Assembly (NCBI GenBank): GCA_963844565.1
Contig: CAWJON010000001.1
Location: 62,001-126,000, forward strand
Source of the DNA: JAFEDN01 sp963844565
GTDB taxonomy: Bacteria > Pseudomonadota > Gammaproteobacteria > Coxiellales > Coxiellaceae
Direction: 5' to 3'
Length of the DNA stretch: 64,000 nt
Part shown: piece by piece, positions 17,627-26,606 of the stretch
Position numbering within the stretch: position 1 is the stretch's first letter
Layout: every line of letters starts with the position of its first letter
Program-made: the position numbers and the translations under genes
The notes under the pieces: model-generated
Databases searched by the model: none
Seen by the model: the letters and a program-made list of their open reading frames with translations, nothing else
What the model was told of the DNA's origin: nothing

Positions 17627-18574
17627 ATGTCCAAAAACGATACGGTTATAGAAAATAATCGGAAAGAAGACAATAACAAGAAGGCTAATAACACGGCCTC
17701 CGCCGTTGCTGCCGAACTGGCTTTTAGAGCATCCTTTTCTTCCTTAGAGCAACGCGCCAAAGAAGAAGCTGCCAAACAACAAGCTGACGCTTATTTATAC
17801 CAAAAAAAACAAGAAGCAGCTCAAATTACCCCAAAAATTACTCCAGCATATCAGCCTGTTGCGAAAAAACAAGAAGAAGGCAAAAAAGCTGTGAATTCCT
17901 CGACTCTTGCCTGGCTTGATTATTTACTGCCAGAGTGGTTACAGCCTCAAGTTGCAAAAATTTATCAACAAGTTTTCGGTCAACCACTGACTTTCTCCCA
18001 ATTTCATGGGAATAATTCAAACGACGAAAGTAATGTGCAACAAAACCAGGCACCCGCCAGCGCCAATGTTACTGGCGTCAACCCACCAACAACGGTGGCA
18101 GGGACTTCTACTACATCTACAGTTACCCCAACTACCAGCACCACCGATACAAGAACTGCTCCAACTCCTACTCGCACAATCAACACGCCATCGACAGTAG
18201 ACCGTACCACAGACAACAAACATACAAACAAAACTGGCAAATCTTCACAGCCTAGCCGCAATCAAAGACGTCCTGATCTTTCATCTTATAATTTGCCACC
18301 ATTAACGAAAGCATTTCTTAGCAATGCTAGTAACGAAGACATAGGCTGGGGTCTGTTAGGGAAAACGCTTGATTTCCAAGTGCTCGTACAAAAAAATTCC
18401 GATCTCCGTATTTTCTTCGGCTCTCATCCTGGAAAGCTCGATCTCGTTATGTTAGGAGGATTGAAACAGATAAGTTTGCAGGTGAACAATGAAAACCGTA
18501 TAACAAATGTTCAAATAACACAAATCAGGTTTCTTGCCCCAACAGACGATAACAGCCCTTCCCACGGCCTGTAA
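17627..18574 (+). CDS. Unknown protein with Thr-rich linker
   Basis: A 315-residue protein with no signal peptide. The N-terminal third is charged and helical with KEEAAKQQADAYLYQKKQEA; next is a short hydrophobic segment (LAWLDYLLPEWLQPQVAKIYQQVF), then a Thr/Pro/Asn-rich linker (about 135-215). A compact C-terminal part of about 95 residues (DIGWGLLGKTLDFQVLVQ onward) may be a small folded domain. AGAGGAG lies 6 bases before the ATG, which decides the start. It is followed by its own terminator. The architecture resembles the other low-complexity proteins of this window; no function is assigned. Confidence 0.65.
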   Translation: MSKNDTVIENNRKEDNNKKANNTASAVAAELAFRASFSSLEQRAKEEAAKQQADAYLYQKKQEAAQITPKITPAYQPVAKKQEEGKKAVNSSTLAWLDYLLPEWLQPQVAKIYQQVFGQPLTFSQFHGNNSNDESNVQQNQAPASANVTGVNPPTTVAGTSTTSTVTPTTSTTDTRTAPTPTRTINTPSTVDRTTDNKHTNKTGKSSQPSRNQRRPDLSSYNLPPLTKAFLSNASNEDIGWGLLGKTLDFQVLVQKNSDLRIFFGSHPGKLDLVMLGGLKQISLQVNNENRITNVQITQIRFLAPTDDNSPSHGL

Positions 18575-18582
18575 ATTAACCT

Positions 18583-18617
18583 GGCAGCAATTGTGACAAT
18601 CAATTGCTGCCATTTTC
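18583..18617 (+). terminator. Intrinsic terminator
   Basis: An 11-bp inverted repeat (GGCAGCAATTG / CAATTGCTGCC) with a 7-base loop, followed by ATTTTCT, directly after the stop codon at 18574. Confidence 0.8.
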
Positions 18618-18677
18618 TCGTTTACCTCATCAAAAATTTCTCAGCATTTTTTAGATTATAGAAAAAGGAATTTTCAA

Positions 18678-19286
18678 ATGATTTTGTATTTTACCAAAGG
18701 CGCTTGTTCTTTAGCGATTCGTATTTTAATTAATGAATTAAACCTTCCTTGCGATTATGTCGCGGTTGATTTACAAACAAAAAAACTAGAAACGGGTGAA
18801 GATTACTACCCCATAAATCCGAAAGGTTATGTGCCTGCGCTACAAACTGACGATAAAAAAATAATAACCGAAAATGCCGCGATCCATCTCTACCTGGCGG
18901 AAAAGTATCAAAAAAATAATTTATTACCGGCCAATACGGATTTCAATCGCTATCGGATACTAGAATGGCTTATTTTTGTAACCACCGAATTACACAAGGG
19001 TTTTGGGCCTCTATTCAATCCAAAAATCAGTCAAGATTTCAAAAATGATATTTTTATCCCTAAGCTTATCAAAGCTTATGCATTGGTCGAAAAAAGTTTA
19101 GAAAAAAATAAATTTTTGGCTGGGGCGGAATATACACTACCCGATGGGTATTTGTTTCTAACTTTATTGTGGGCAAAAAAAATGATGCTTGATTTTAATG
19201 ATTTCCCAAAAATACTAAAATATTATGAAGAAATGAAAGAACGCCCCTCTATTAAAAAATCCTTATCTCAAGAAGGGTTATCGTAA
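18678..19286 (+). CDS. Glutathione S-transferase family protein
   Basis: 202 residues with the two-domain GST layout. The N-terminal thioredoxin-like part reads LYFTKGACSLAIRILINE (the KGACS region matches the beta-class GST active site with its Cys), then NPKGYVPAL (the cis-Pro GSH site) and ITENAAIHLYLAEKY. The helical C-domain contains the DGYLFLTLLWAKK segment. It probably conjugates or reduces electrophiles; the substrate is unknown. A weak AAAAAGGA precedes the ATG. Confidence 0.85.
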   Translation: MILYFTKGACSLAIRILINELNLPCDYVAVDLQTKKLETGEDYYPINPKGYVPALQTDDKKIITENAAIHLYLAEKYQKNNLLPANTDFNRYRILEWLIFVTTELHKGFGPLFNPKISQDFKNDIFIPKLIKAYALVEKSLEKNKFLAGAEYTLPDGYLFLTLLWAKKMMLDFNDFPKILKYYEEMKERPSIKKSLSQEGLS

Positions 19287-19314
19287 TTTTTGTTAAGCGT
19301 TGATATCAATCTTG

Positions 19315-19350
19315 GATCCTGGATAAATGCTGCGCATTTTCCAGGATGAC
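19315..19350. repeat. Small hairpin (possible dispersed palindrome)
   Basis: CCTGGA-T-AAATGC, loop TGC, then GCATTT-T-CCAGG forms a near-perfect stem between the GST gene and the next, convergent gene. There is no T-run, so it is a poor terminator. It looks like a short dispersed palindrome, but only one copy is seen here. Confidence 0.45.
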
Positions 19351-19380
19351 GAGAGCTTTAAAAAACTTCCTGCCTAATCC

Positions 19381-19761
19381 TTAATGACCAGTGTTACTGC
19401 TGCCATTATTTTGATTAATATTTGAATTCGGGTTTTGATTGTTATCTATATTCGCATTTACATTGTTCACGCTGGGGTTCGCGTTTGAGGAAAGAGGTTT
19501 ATTATTTAAAGAGGTGCTAATTTCTGGGCACTGACAAGAATTCTCTGTTTTATTCTGATGATGCATCCATGTTTTATGTTTGGCTATTCCAATACCCATA
19601 CCGATAATATCTAAAATAGCTAAAATGAAAACAATGATACCAATAACTTTAGCTAATACAATTCCAGGTCCGGGTTCAGCGCGGGATGACCAAATAATTA
19701 ATGAAACACTTGTTATCAACACCAACAAAACAAGTGCAAATCCAACATGAAATAGTAACAT
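19381..19761 (-). CDS. Small membrane protein with Asn-rich tail
   Basis: 126 residues: two hydrophobic segments (about 4-25 and 36-57), then a soluble tail of about 65 residues rich in Asn, Pro and Ser, with repeats such as NNQNPNSNINQNN. Two cysteines (CQC) begin the tail. Function is unknown. The Asn/Pro tail resembles that of the secreted protein at 30885-31304, which may only reflect shared low complexity. Confidence 0.55.
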   Translation of the reverse strand: MLLFHVGFALVLLVLITSVSLIIWSSRAEPGPGIVLAKVIGIIVFILAILDIIGMGIGIAKHKTWMHHQNKTENSCQCPEISTSLNNKPLSSNANPSVNNVNANIDNNQNPNSNINQNNGSSNTGH

Positions 19762-19849
19762 AAACTAATGCCTCCCTGGCTAATAACAGACTAATCCATC
19801 ATATCCAAATCTATAAATATTGTCTAGTGCAGCAATACACGTCTCTTAC

Positions 19850-21073
19850 TTAAATAGAGGAGCGGTATTTCCAAAATTTGGGGAGAAAATAACCACATAA
19901 CCCAACGCCCAGCACACATAAAATTCCTCCCGAAACAATTGAAAAGGTCACTCCGAAAGCTGCGGCGACCAAGCCAGCTTCGGTATCTCCCAATTTGGGT
20001 CCGCTTAAATAGCTAATCATTTCAATACCTGCCAATCTTCCCCTAAGTTCAGTTGGAATAGTTTGATTCCATAATGTGCTGCGAAATATACCACTGAGGG
20101 CATCCGCTGCTCCTGCGGCTGCTAAAAATATCAAAGCCAGTAAAAAATTAATTTTTAGCAGCAATCCAAATAAAATAATTCCCAGGCCCCAAAAACAGGC
20201 GGCGATGGCTATAGCTAAGCCGTGGCGCTTTACCTGATATGTCCAACCGCTGAAAAAAGAAATAATCAAAGTACCTACCGCAGGCATAGAATAGAGGATA
20301 CCTAAGGTTTTGGCTCCGCCATGCATCGAGGCAATGGCGGGAAACAATGACATTGGCATGCCAAATATCATGGCAATAAAATCCACCAGATAGCTGCCGA
20401 CTAGCTCTTGCCTTGAAAAGGCATAATGAATACCTTCTTTCAAAGAAAACCAAATGGAGCACCCCTTAATAAAAATAGGTTTTGATACTTCAGATATCAG
20501 AACTATGGTTACCATGGCGAAAGCATAGGTAGCAAAATCAATTAAAAAGGTAATGAAAATTCCAAAATGCGCGATTAACAACCCTCCTACAGCAGGACCA
20601 ATAATCAAGGCGCTGCTAAAAGTAAAATTCCTCAAGGCCGCAACAGTAACAAAATCCTTCTTTTCAACAATCTGTTGAACAATACTTTCAATCGCCGGCC
20701 TATGTAACCCATTTACACCTGACATTAACGCCGCCAATAAGAAAATAATCCAAAGAATTGGCATATTTAATAAAGAGTTTCCCGCTAGCAGCAAACATCC
20801 CAGAGCTAAAAAAAATTCAGTAATAAGAATCAACTGACGACGCGGGTATCGATCAGCTAGTAACCCCCCTAATAATGCTGTCACCAACAAAGGGAGTAAT
20901 TGAAATAGGCTGACTAAACCAACCCACAAGGTAGAATGGGTTTCTTGATACACTTGATAGGGCAACGCCACTCCAGTAATAGTGGTTCCAATTAATGAGA
21001 CGAATTGTCCTAGGTACAATAAACGAAAATTGCGGTTAGATTTCAATAACGCTAAATTTACAAAATATTTCAT
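19850..21073 (-). CDS. MFS transporter (EntS-like, MFS_3)
   Basis: 407 residues with about 12 hydrophobic segments. The N-terminus (NFRLLYLGQFVSLIGTTITGVALPYQVYQ) and the loop GLLADRYPRRQLILITE match the major facilitator signature of the MFS_3/EntS enterobactin-exporter type. Probably a proton-driven exporter; the substrate is unknown and no siderophore genes lie nearby. It is divergent from the antiporter gene at 21162. Confidence 0.85.
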   Translation of the reverse strand: MKYFVNLALLKSNRNFRLLYLGQFVSLIGTTITGVALPYQVYQETHSTLWVGLVSLFQLLPLLVTALLGGLLADRYPRRQLILITEFFLALGCLLLAGNSLLNMPILWIIFLLAALMSGVNGLHRPAIESIVQQIVEKKDFVTVAALRNFTFSSALIIGPAVGGLLIAHFGIFITFLIDFATYAFAMVTIVLISEVSKPIFIKGCSIWFSLKEGIHYAFSRQELVGSYLVDFIAMIFGMPMSLFPAIASMHGGAKTLGILYSMPAVGTLIISFFSGWTYQVKRHGLAIAIAACFWGLGIILFGLLLKINFLLALIFLAAAGAADALSGIFRSTLWNQTIPTELRGRLAGIEMISYLSGPKLGDTEAGLVAAAFGVTFSIVSGGILCVLGVGLCGYFLPKFWKYRSSI

Positions 21074-21161
21074 CTTTTTAAAACCTTAGATATGCTAGAA
21101 ACTTGTGAAAGAATTATATCGGCAATCCCAGTTAATTTGAAGGTAATGCTAAACTATAATT

Positions 21162-23126
21162 ATGAATTCAATTCTTGCCAATGTCCTTATTCTACTTTCC
21201 CTGGCCTTACTCATCGGAATTACCTTTAGAGCACTGCACTTACCACAAGTACTGGGGTACTTAGTCATCGGAGCTATTGTTGGACCTCACGGCCTAGGAT
21301 GGGTGCGCAATGTCGAAGCCGCCCACCAATTAGCAGGATTTGGCATCGTTTTTCTGATGTTTACCGTAGGGCTTGAATTCTCTTTTGCTAAAATGCGTGC
21401 CTTGCACAAGGCGGTTATCCTTTTAGGTGGCCTACAGGTTATTCTTTGTTCCGTTATTGGTCTAGCGTTGGGCTTCATCCTCCACCTATCTTGGTATATT
21501 GGGCTAATTGTTGGAGGCATTTTATCAATGTCTTCCACCGCCATTACCGTTAAACAATTAAAGGACCAATTTGAACTCAATAATCCGCATGGGCGTAACG
21601 CCGTTGGTATCCTACTATTTCAAGATTTAGCCGTAATCCCATTTTTTATTTTAATTGGAAGCTTAGGGGTGGTTGCTGCGCAACCGAATATCTCCATAAC
21701 CTTGCTATTTGCAATTTTAAAAGGGGCCGTTGCCTTTGCAGTTATCCTGGCAATAGGACGGTGGCTTTTTAGACCATTGTTTCATCTCATTGCCGATACT
21801 CACGTTATTGAACTTTTTACCATAGCGGTGCTATTGGTTACATTAGCATCCGCTTGGCTTACCGAAAAACTCGGACTTTCTTTTGCACTGGGTGGTTTTT
21901 TAGCTGGAATGATGTTGAGTGAAACACAATTTCGTCATCAAATTGAAGTAGAAATAAGACCTTTTCGCGATGTGCTTTTAGCTTTGTTTTTTATAACCAT
22001 TGGTATGCTCTTGAATATTTCAAGTTGGCAAACATATTGGCAATGGATATTATTATTGTTTATTGGAACAATGATGGTGAAAGGTTTCATCATTGGCATA
22101 ATGAGCCGTCTTTTGGGAGATAATAATCAGACTGCTGTTCGCACCTCTTTAGTTTTGGTGCAAGGAGGCGAATTTGGCTTTGCATTGCTTACCTTAAGTC
22201 TTACCAATAAACTATTCCCCGCTGGTTTTGGTCAAACCATTTTGGGTACTTTATTATTGAGTTTTGCCATTGGTCCTATACTTATTGCTTATAATCGAAA
22301 AATCGCTGAATTTATTTTTCCTACAAAAAAAATTACCGCAGAGCCCGCGGAAGAGTTCAATAAAAAAATGTATCCCACTGAAGAACATGTGATCTTATGT
22401 GGTTATGGTCGAATAGGTCAAAATATTGCTTCTTTATTAGAACAACAAAAAGTACCTTATTTAGCATTGGATTTGGATCCAGCTTATATTCAAGAAGCGG
22501 ATTTAGCAGGGGTTCCTGCACTGTATGCAGATGCTACACACCCACAAATTTTAGAAAAAGCTGGAATTCATAACGCTAAAGCATTAGTGATTGGTTTTAA
22601 TGATCCTCATTCTGCTATAAAAGTTCTTCAGCATGTGAAAAATCTAAACCCTAAGTTACCGACAATTGTTCGATGTCGAAATGAAATAGAATTAACCCAA
22701 TTGCAAGCGCACGGAGCAACACAAATTGTAGTGGAAGATCACGAAGAAAGTCTCATGTTAACTTATCATCTATTGTGCTCACTACATTTTTCCCATAAAA
22801 AAATAAATAATTTTCTAGAAAGAATTCGACATCATCATTACGATATATTGCGCCAAGTATTTCCTGGTTCTTTAACGGCAAATTTAAGTGCGGAAGGATT
22901 TCCCATTCATCAGATGCGCTCTGTCATCATTTTAAAGGATTCTGATTTGGTAGATATCACCCTGAATGAGCTATCTAATCGATTTTCGGATATCAAAATT
23001 GTTTCCTTACGAAGAGGCAATAAACATTTTCCAAATCCCGATAAGAACCTTCAATTGCAAGCTGAAGATATCTTAATCTTATATGGAACAGCAGAAAATT
23101 TAGAAAACGCCGAGCAATTTTTTTAA
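21162..23126 (+). CDS. CPA2-family cation:proton antiporter with RCK domain
   Basis: 654 residues. About 12 membrane segments fill residues 1-385 (Na_H_exchanger fold, LGYLVIGAIVGPHGLG and the FQDLAVIP motif), followed by a TrkA-N/RCK domain from about residue 408 (VILCGYGRIGQNIASLLEQQ) and a TrkA-C-like end. This is the KefB/KefC/YbaL type that exchanges K+ (or Na+) for protons under nucleotide control. KefB versus YbaL cannot be resolved by reading. Confidence 0.9.
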   Translation: MNSILANVLILLSLALLIGITFRALHLPQVLGYLVIGAIVGPHGLGWVRNVEAAHQLAGFGIVFLMFTVGLEFSFAKMRALHKAVILLGGLQVILCSVIGLALGFILHLSWYIGLIVGGILSMSSTAITVKQLKDQFELNNPHGRNAVGILLFQDLAVIPFFILIGSLGVVAAQPNISITLLFAILKGAVAFAVILAIGRWLFRPLFHLIADTHVIELFTIAVLLVTLASAWLTEKLGLSFALGGFLAGMMLSETQFRHQIEVEIRPFRDVLLALFFITIGMLLNISSWQTYWQWILLLFIGTMMVKGFIIGIMSRLLGDNNQTAVRTSLVLVQGGEFGFALLTLSLTNKLFPAGFGQTILGTLLLSFAIGPILIAYNRKIAEFIFPTKKITAEPAEEFNKKMYPTEEHVILCGYGRIGQNIASLLEQQKVPYLALDLDPAYIQEADLAGVPALYADATHPQILEKAGIHNAKALVIGFNDPHSAIKVLQHVKNLNPKLPTIVRCRNEIELTQLQAHGATQIVVEDHEESLMLTYHLLCSLHFSHKKINNFLERIRHHHYDILRQVFPGSLTANLSAEGFPIHQMRSVIILKDSDLVDITLNELSNRFSDIKIVSLRRGNKHFPNPDKNLQLQAEDILILYGTAENLENAEQFF

Positions 23127-23205
23127 TTATGGAAATTCCCGTTTGTATAGAAACCAAAACTGCTATAAAATGTATCTAGAATTTTTGTCTTTTTGAGGAC
23201 TATTA

Positions 23206-23973
23206 ATGGCTAAAAAAATTGGCATCATCGGCGCAATGGCAGAAGAAATTAATTTTTTGCAAAAAGATTTAAAAAATGCAAAGAAAACCACCATTGCCAA
23301 CAGAGCATATTTTGAAGGTCAACTCTATGGAACAGAAGCTGTATTAGTATTCTCCCGGTGGGGGAAAGTAGCATCCGCTTCAACTGCAACCACTTTAATT
23401 GCAAAATACAGAGTTGATCAAATTGTTTTTGTTGGTTGTGCCGGCGCAGTTGATCCACGTTTAAAAATTGGTGATATCGTGATTGCTGACCAATTAATTC
23501 AACATGACTTAGACCCGCGACCCCTATTTCCTTTACACACCATTCCTCTCTTAAATATATCGTCTATTTTTCCCGATCCTGAATCAGTGATAAAATTGAC
23601 TAAGGCCGCTAATACCTTTATTAACGATGATTTTCAGCATGTACCAGCAACAATTTTAAATCAATTTGATATTAAAATCCCTAAAATTTACCAAGGAATC
23701 ATTGCCAGCGGAGATCAATTTATTTCTAGTCCAAGTGTTCAAGAAAAATTAAGGCAAGAAATTCCGAATTTACTTTGTGTGGAAATGGAAGGAGCCGCTG
23801 TTGGACAAGTTTGTTTTGAACACAATATCCCTTTTGCGCTTTTTAGAACTATTTCAGACAATGCTGACCATCATGCTGCCATCAATTTTCAAGCATTTAT
23901 TGATCAAATCGTTAGTTGTTATACGAAGGGTATTATACAACACTATCTGACATGCCTTCGACTTAACAATTAA
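23206..23973 (+). CDS. mtnN: 5'-methylthioadenosine/S-adenosylhomocysteine nucleosidase
   Basis: Hydrolyses MTA and SAH to adenine and the thioribose/ribosyl-homocysteine product, so it feeds apt and methionine recycling. Motifs: IGAMAEEI (catalytic Glu), VGCAGAVDP, GDIVIAD, CVEMEGAAVGQ and RTISDNAD (catalytic Asp). At 255 residues it is about 20 longer than E. coli MtnN. It overlaps the convergent receiver gene by 11 bases. Confidence 0.92.
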   Translation: MAKKIGIIGAMAEEINFLQKDLKNAKKTTIANRAYFEGQLYGTEAVLVFSRWGKVASASTATTLIAKYRVDQIVFVGCAGAVDPRLKIGDIVIADQLIQHDLDPRPLFPLHTIPLLNISSIFPDPESVIKLTKAANTFINDDFQHVPATILNQFDIKIPKIYQGIIASGDQFISSPSVQEKLRQEIPNLLCVEMEGAAVGQVCFEHNIPFALFRTISDNADHHAAINFQAFIDQIVSCYTKGIIQHYLTCLRLNN

Positions 23974-24421
23974 ATGGCTTATCTTTATTTTCGGCTGACC
24001 ACTTTAACCATTTCGCCGTCAATGAAATAAATTCACTTATCGACAATTTGCCAAATAACGCATCACAACCTTCAGCCAAACCTTTAGACTTAGCGAGCTC
24101 AACCAACGAAGTGAGCATTAAAATAGGCACATGGCCGCCATAAATAGACTCGTAAGCGCGCACAGCTCTAGATATGCAAAAACCTTCTCCATCAGGCAAC
24201 TCAAAATCCAGGAGTATTAGGTCAAACTGATTAGGAGAAAGGTAATTAAAGTGGTTAAGCGCGTGACGGACAGTAGTAGCCGATATAACCCGACAATTTA
24301 AAGATTTCAAACTATTATCGTAAAGTTTGTTAATTACCGGGTTGTCTTCCACCAATAAGACGGTTGGCGACCGTTGATTCGCATTCCTTATTTTTTTGGG
24401 CATAACGGCGTGATGATTCAT
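23963..24421 (-). CDS. Stand-alone response-regulator receiver protein
   Basis: 152 residues from the ATG at 24421, which has AGGGAG 7 bases upstream. One CheY-like receiver: acidic pair in LVEDN (Glu25, Asp26), phospho-acceptor Asp72 in LLDFELPDG, Thr104 in LMLTS and Lys125 in FGKLS (the usual KP is KL). No DNA-binding or other output domain follows, so it likely acts in a phosphorelay or by protein contact. No histidine kinase is in the window. Confidence 0.85.
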   Translation of the reverse strand: MNHHAVMPKKIRNANQRSPTVLLVEDNPVINKLYDNSLKSLNCRVISATTVRHALNHFNYLSPNQFDLILLDFELPDGEGFCISRAVRAYESIYGGHVPILMLTSLVELAKSKGLAEGCDALFGKLSISEFISLTAKWLKWSAENKDKPFNC

Positions 24422-24635
24422 TGAGCCACTCCCTGCTATAAAGCTTTTCCTAAGACTATGTAAACAGACCCTAATGTCCATTCATGGGTTCTCATCAGTC
24501 AAAAAATAGTATTTATTTTTAGGTCAAATTCTGATAGAATCTCACAGACAATCTATTTGCCATGCGAGAACTTTACGCCCTGATGCATAGCTTGTCAAGA
24601 CTATGTCATGGGCATAAACCACTAGAAACAACGAT

Positions 24636-25364
24636 ATGAAAGATACAAACTTACAAACTAATCCTCGATATTTATGGTTTTTAACAACTTGTTTTTCGAT
24701 GGTTATTACCCTAGCTAATTGGTTTGACCCTCGTCTTGTCAGCGTATTTGGTCTGGTAACGGATGCTGGAACCTTAATTTTCCCGCTTACTTTTTTATTG
24801 TCTGACCTCATTACCGAAGTTTATGGCTATAAACAAGCCCGAAGGGCGATATGGTGCGGTTTCTTATTTAATGCACTTTTTTTAGTTTACGGTCAATTGG
24901 TCATCCATTTACCAAGCCCATCTTTTCCTACCCAAAATGAACTATTTGATAATATGCTGGCCATTAACACTCGCATCATTATTGCTTCATTTATTAGTTA
25001 TTTTCTTTCTGAGCCCCTCAATTCCTTGCTCATGGCAAAATTAAAAATAAGATTAAATGGGCGAAAAATGGGGGTTCGATTTCTCGCTTCCACCTTTGTT
25101 GCCTCCGGGATTGACAGTTTTATTTTTAGTTTTATCGCTTTTTCTGGAACCATGAGCTCAGCCAACTTGATTGAATTAATTTTAACGATGTGGCTGATCA
25201 AAGTTGCAATTGAAGCGTTAGGCTTACCTTTTTCAATTCGTCTCGCGCAAACCTTAAAAAGAGCCGAGCAAATAGATATTTACGATCAAAATACCAAATT
25301 CAATATTTTTAGTTTAAATGGCGATTACCAACCTACAGAGAATAAATTCCAAACCGTTCAATAA
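24636..25364 (+). CDS. yhhQ: YhhQ-family queuosine precursor transporter
   Basis: 242 residues with about six membrane segments. It matches the YhhQ/QPTR family (DAGTLIFPLTFLLSDLITEVYGYKQARR and the TFVASGIDSFIFSFIAF region). E. coli YhhQ imports preQ0/preQ1; chlamydial relatives import queuine. The stop codon is 2 bases before the tgt start, so the two are a transcription unit for queuosine salvage. Confidence 0.9.
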   Translation: MKDTNLQTNPRYLWFLTTCFSMVITLANWFDPRLVSVFGLVTDAGTLIFPLTFLLSDLITEVYGYKQARRAIWCGFLFNALFLVYGQLVIHLPSPSFPTQNELFDNMLAINTRIIIASFISYFLSEPLNSLLMAKLKIRLNGRKMGVRFLASTFVASGIDSFIFSFIAFSGTMSSANLIELILTMWLIKVAIEALGLPFSIRLAQTLKRAEQIDIYDQNTKFNIFSLNGDYQPTENKFQTVQ

Positions 25365-25366
25365 TC

Positions 25367-26578
25367 ATGTCTAATATTTATAAAAGCGAAATCGTAAAAA
25401 AACACCCCTCTTTGCCTGCTCGAATCATGAAAATGACAACTCCGCATGGAGAGGTTATTACACCAACGTTTATGCCGGTAGGAACCAGAGCGGTGGTGAA
25501 TTTTATGTTGCCCGATGATTTAGACCGTTGTAATAGTCAAATTATTTTGGGCGGTAACACCTATCATATGTTATGTGCTCCAGGCATAGAAATCATCCAA
25601 CACTTAGGCGGCATGCATCGTTTTATGGGTTGGCACAAACCCATGTTAACTGACAGCGGCGGATATCAAGTATTGAGCCTATCCAAAAACAGGAAAATTT
25701 GTACGATTGATGAAAAAGGCGCGCACTTTAAACACCCCAATACCGGCCAAGTCATTCACCTTACTCCACAAAGCTCAATCGGAACACAAAAAATAATTGG
25801 CGCTGATATTATCATGGCTTTTGATGAGTGCACTTCCGATACCGCCAACTATGAATCATCATTAAATTCCATGCAAAGAACGCATCGATGGTTATTAGAA
25901 TCAAAACAAAGTCACGAGCTTAACCCATACTCGCATTATGGATACCGTCAAGCGCTATTTGGAATTATCCAAGGTAGTATTTTTCGAGAATTAAGAGAGC
26001 AATCTGCAAAATTCGTATTAGAAAGCGAAGTTGACGGAATTGCCATTGGAGGAGAGACCATTGGCTTTGATATGAGAAAAACTATTGAAATTATTGATTG
26101 GCTCCGCCCCACGTTACCGGAAAATAAAATTCGTTACACAATGGGGGTGGGACTTAATCCTCAAGATTTAATTGACGTGGTAGCCAAGGGGATTGATATA
26201 TTTGATTGTGTAGCTCCCACGCGCAACGCAAGACATGGGGCACTATATCACGGGCATGCGGTTAAAGATGAAAATTGGATAAAATTTGATAATATGGGCG
26301 AAGAAAAAGGCCGGATCTTAATCAAAAAAAGCCAATATGCAAAAGATGAGCGTCCTCTCTTAGAAAACTGTCAATGTTTTACTTGTCAACGTTATTCGCG
26401 CGCCTATTTACATTTTTTATTTAAAAGTAATGCCACTGCATTCAGTAATTTAGCGTGTATCCACAATATCCATGTGATGCAGGATGTTTGCTTAAAAATG
26501 CAAGCAATTATTTCAACCCAACATGATGAGGTTGTTCGTAAAATTGCCAATAGACAGAATTTGGGATTTCACGTATAA
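25367..26578 (+). CDS. tgt: tRNA-guanine transglycosylase (queuosine insertion), divergent type
   Basis: 403 residues. Exchanges G34 of GUN tRNAs for a 7-deazaguanine. All catalytic features are present: Asp96 in MLTDSGGYQV, Asp153 in AFDECTSD, nucleophile Asp280 in IFDCVAPTRNARHG, and the zinc site Cys335, Cys337, Cys340, His366. It differs from E. coli Tgt around the base pocket: IAIGGETIG instead of AIGGLAVGE, CVAPTRNARH instead of CVMPTRNARN, and an insertion after residue 292. With yhhQ directly upstream this suggests salvage of an imported base, perhaps queuine itself. Confidence 0.92.
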   Translation: MSNIYKSEIVKKHPSLPARIMKMTTPHGEVITPTFMPVGTRAVVNFMLPDDLDRCNSQIILGGNTYHMLCAPGIEIIQHLGGMHRFMGWHKPMLTDSGGYQVLSLSKNRKICTIDEKGAHFKHPNTGQVIHLTPQSSIGTQKIIGADIIMAFDECTSDTANYESSLNSMQRTHRWLLESKQSHELNPYSHYGYRQALFGIIQGSIFRELREQSAKFVLESEVDGIAIGGETIGFDMRKTIEIIDWLRPTLPENKIRYTMGVGLNPQDLIDVVAKGIDIFDCVAPTRNARHGALYHGHAVKDENWIKFDNMGEEKGRILIKKSQYAKDERPLLENCQCFTCQRYSRAYLHFLFKSNATAFSNLACIHNIHVMQDVCLKMQAIISTQHDEVVRKIANRQNLGFHV

Positions 26579-26606
26579 TAACGAATTTCGTAATTGGGAA
26601 CCATTT

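Noticed and set aside
24422..24635. preQ1 riboswitch upstream of yhhQ
   Set aside because: No conserved preQ1 aptamer sequence could be recognised in the 214-base spacer.
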